The notes beneath the pieces are model-generated. The model did no database searches. It saw nothing but the letters and a program-made list of their open reading frames with translations, and was not told the DNA's origin. Shown here piece by piece: positions 29,853-29,903 of a stretch of 29,903 nucleotides of DNA (positions are counted from its first letter, which is position 1; the number at the start of each line of letters is the position of its first letter). The stretch spans positions 1 to 29,903 of IMG/VR virus record IMGVR_UViG_3300021963_000472; one strand, 5' to 3'. A program made the translations under genes and the position numbers. Origin of the DNA: a virus.

Positions 29853-29881
29853 AAAAAAGGGCCAAGTTTCCCTGGCCCTTT
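29853..29881 (-). terminator. Intrinsic terminator before the right-edge operon
   Basis: On the minus strand AAAGGGCCA (29881-29873) and TGGCCCTTT (29864-29856) form a 9-bp stem with an 8-base loop, followed by TTTTTT (29858-29853, partly in the stem). It probably ends the transcript of a gene to the right of the window, as is common after major capsid genes, limiting read-through to the tail genes. Confidence 0.8.
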
Positions 29882-29903
29882 CCGTTTACCTTCGATTAAG
29901 AAG

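Noticed and set aside
1-29903. Window as a complete circular genome
   Set aside because: Joining the ends would give the left-edge gene only seven codons, and portal and capsid genes are missing. A partial or permuted genome fits better.

Overview
The window is a large, near-complete piece of a double-stranded DNA tailed bacteriophage, most likely a podovirus infecting a Gram-negative bacterium. The Gram-negative host follows from the two-component spanin (Rz with an embedded Rz1) and the GH19 endolysin. The podovirus reading rests on a P22 gp10-like packaged-DNA stabilisation protein, an SU10-like head-tail adaptor, and a block of large Ala/Gly/Gln-rich ejection-type virion proteins, with no tail-tube or tape-measure gene. 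Base composition and protein style suggest a freshwater betaproteobacterial host, but that is only a guess. I see no tRNA, rRNA, CRISPR array or insertion sequence.

Layout. Most genes are on the minus strand and are read from high to low coordinate. At the right edge the order is a small conserved gene behind a terminator, a glycosyltransferase, the head-tail adaptor, tail proteins, a 715-residue tail fibre (29849 to 24936), and then a densely overlapping lysis cassette (24917 to 21735). Stabilisation and ejection proteins follow (21728 to 13191). A short plus-strand early block (10648-13190) carries a DUF2815 single-strand binding protein, a GIY-YIG nuclease, a winged-helix protein and small proteins; a minus-strand Xre-type repressor gene is inserted in it at 11194-11394. 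A minus-strand replication block (10537 to 5007) carries an SNF2 helicase, a DUF2800 Cas4-like nuclease, a primase-helicase and a VRR-NUC nuclease. It leads into the small terminase subunit (5026-4508), a non-coding region with five DnaA-box-like sites (4360-4460), five tiny overlapping genes, the large terminase subunit, a DUF6496 protein, a cysteine-rich protein, a glycosyltransferase and a methyltransferase.

Missing parts. Portal, scaffold and major capsid genes are absent. A gene begins at the extreme left edge (ATG at 6-4) and the right edge starts just after a terminator. I infer that the capsid module lies outside the window, joining its two ends in a circular or permuted genome. No DNA polymerase or integrase is visible.

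Most notable. (1) A candidate DnaA-dependent origin lies beside the terminase genes. (2) Two trains of very small genes, most of 30-70 residues, are joined by ATGA or GTGA overlaps, one before terL and one forming the lysis region; several are too short for ordinary gene calling. (3) Back-to-back and face-to-face promoters surround an Xre repressor that may be translated from a leaderless mRNA. (4) A palindromic repeat region lies at 5694-5882.
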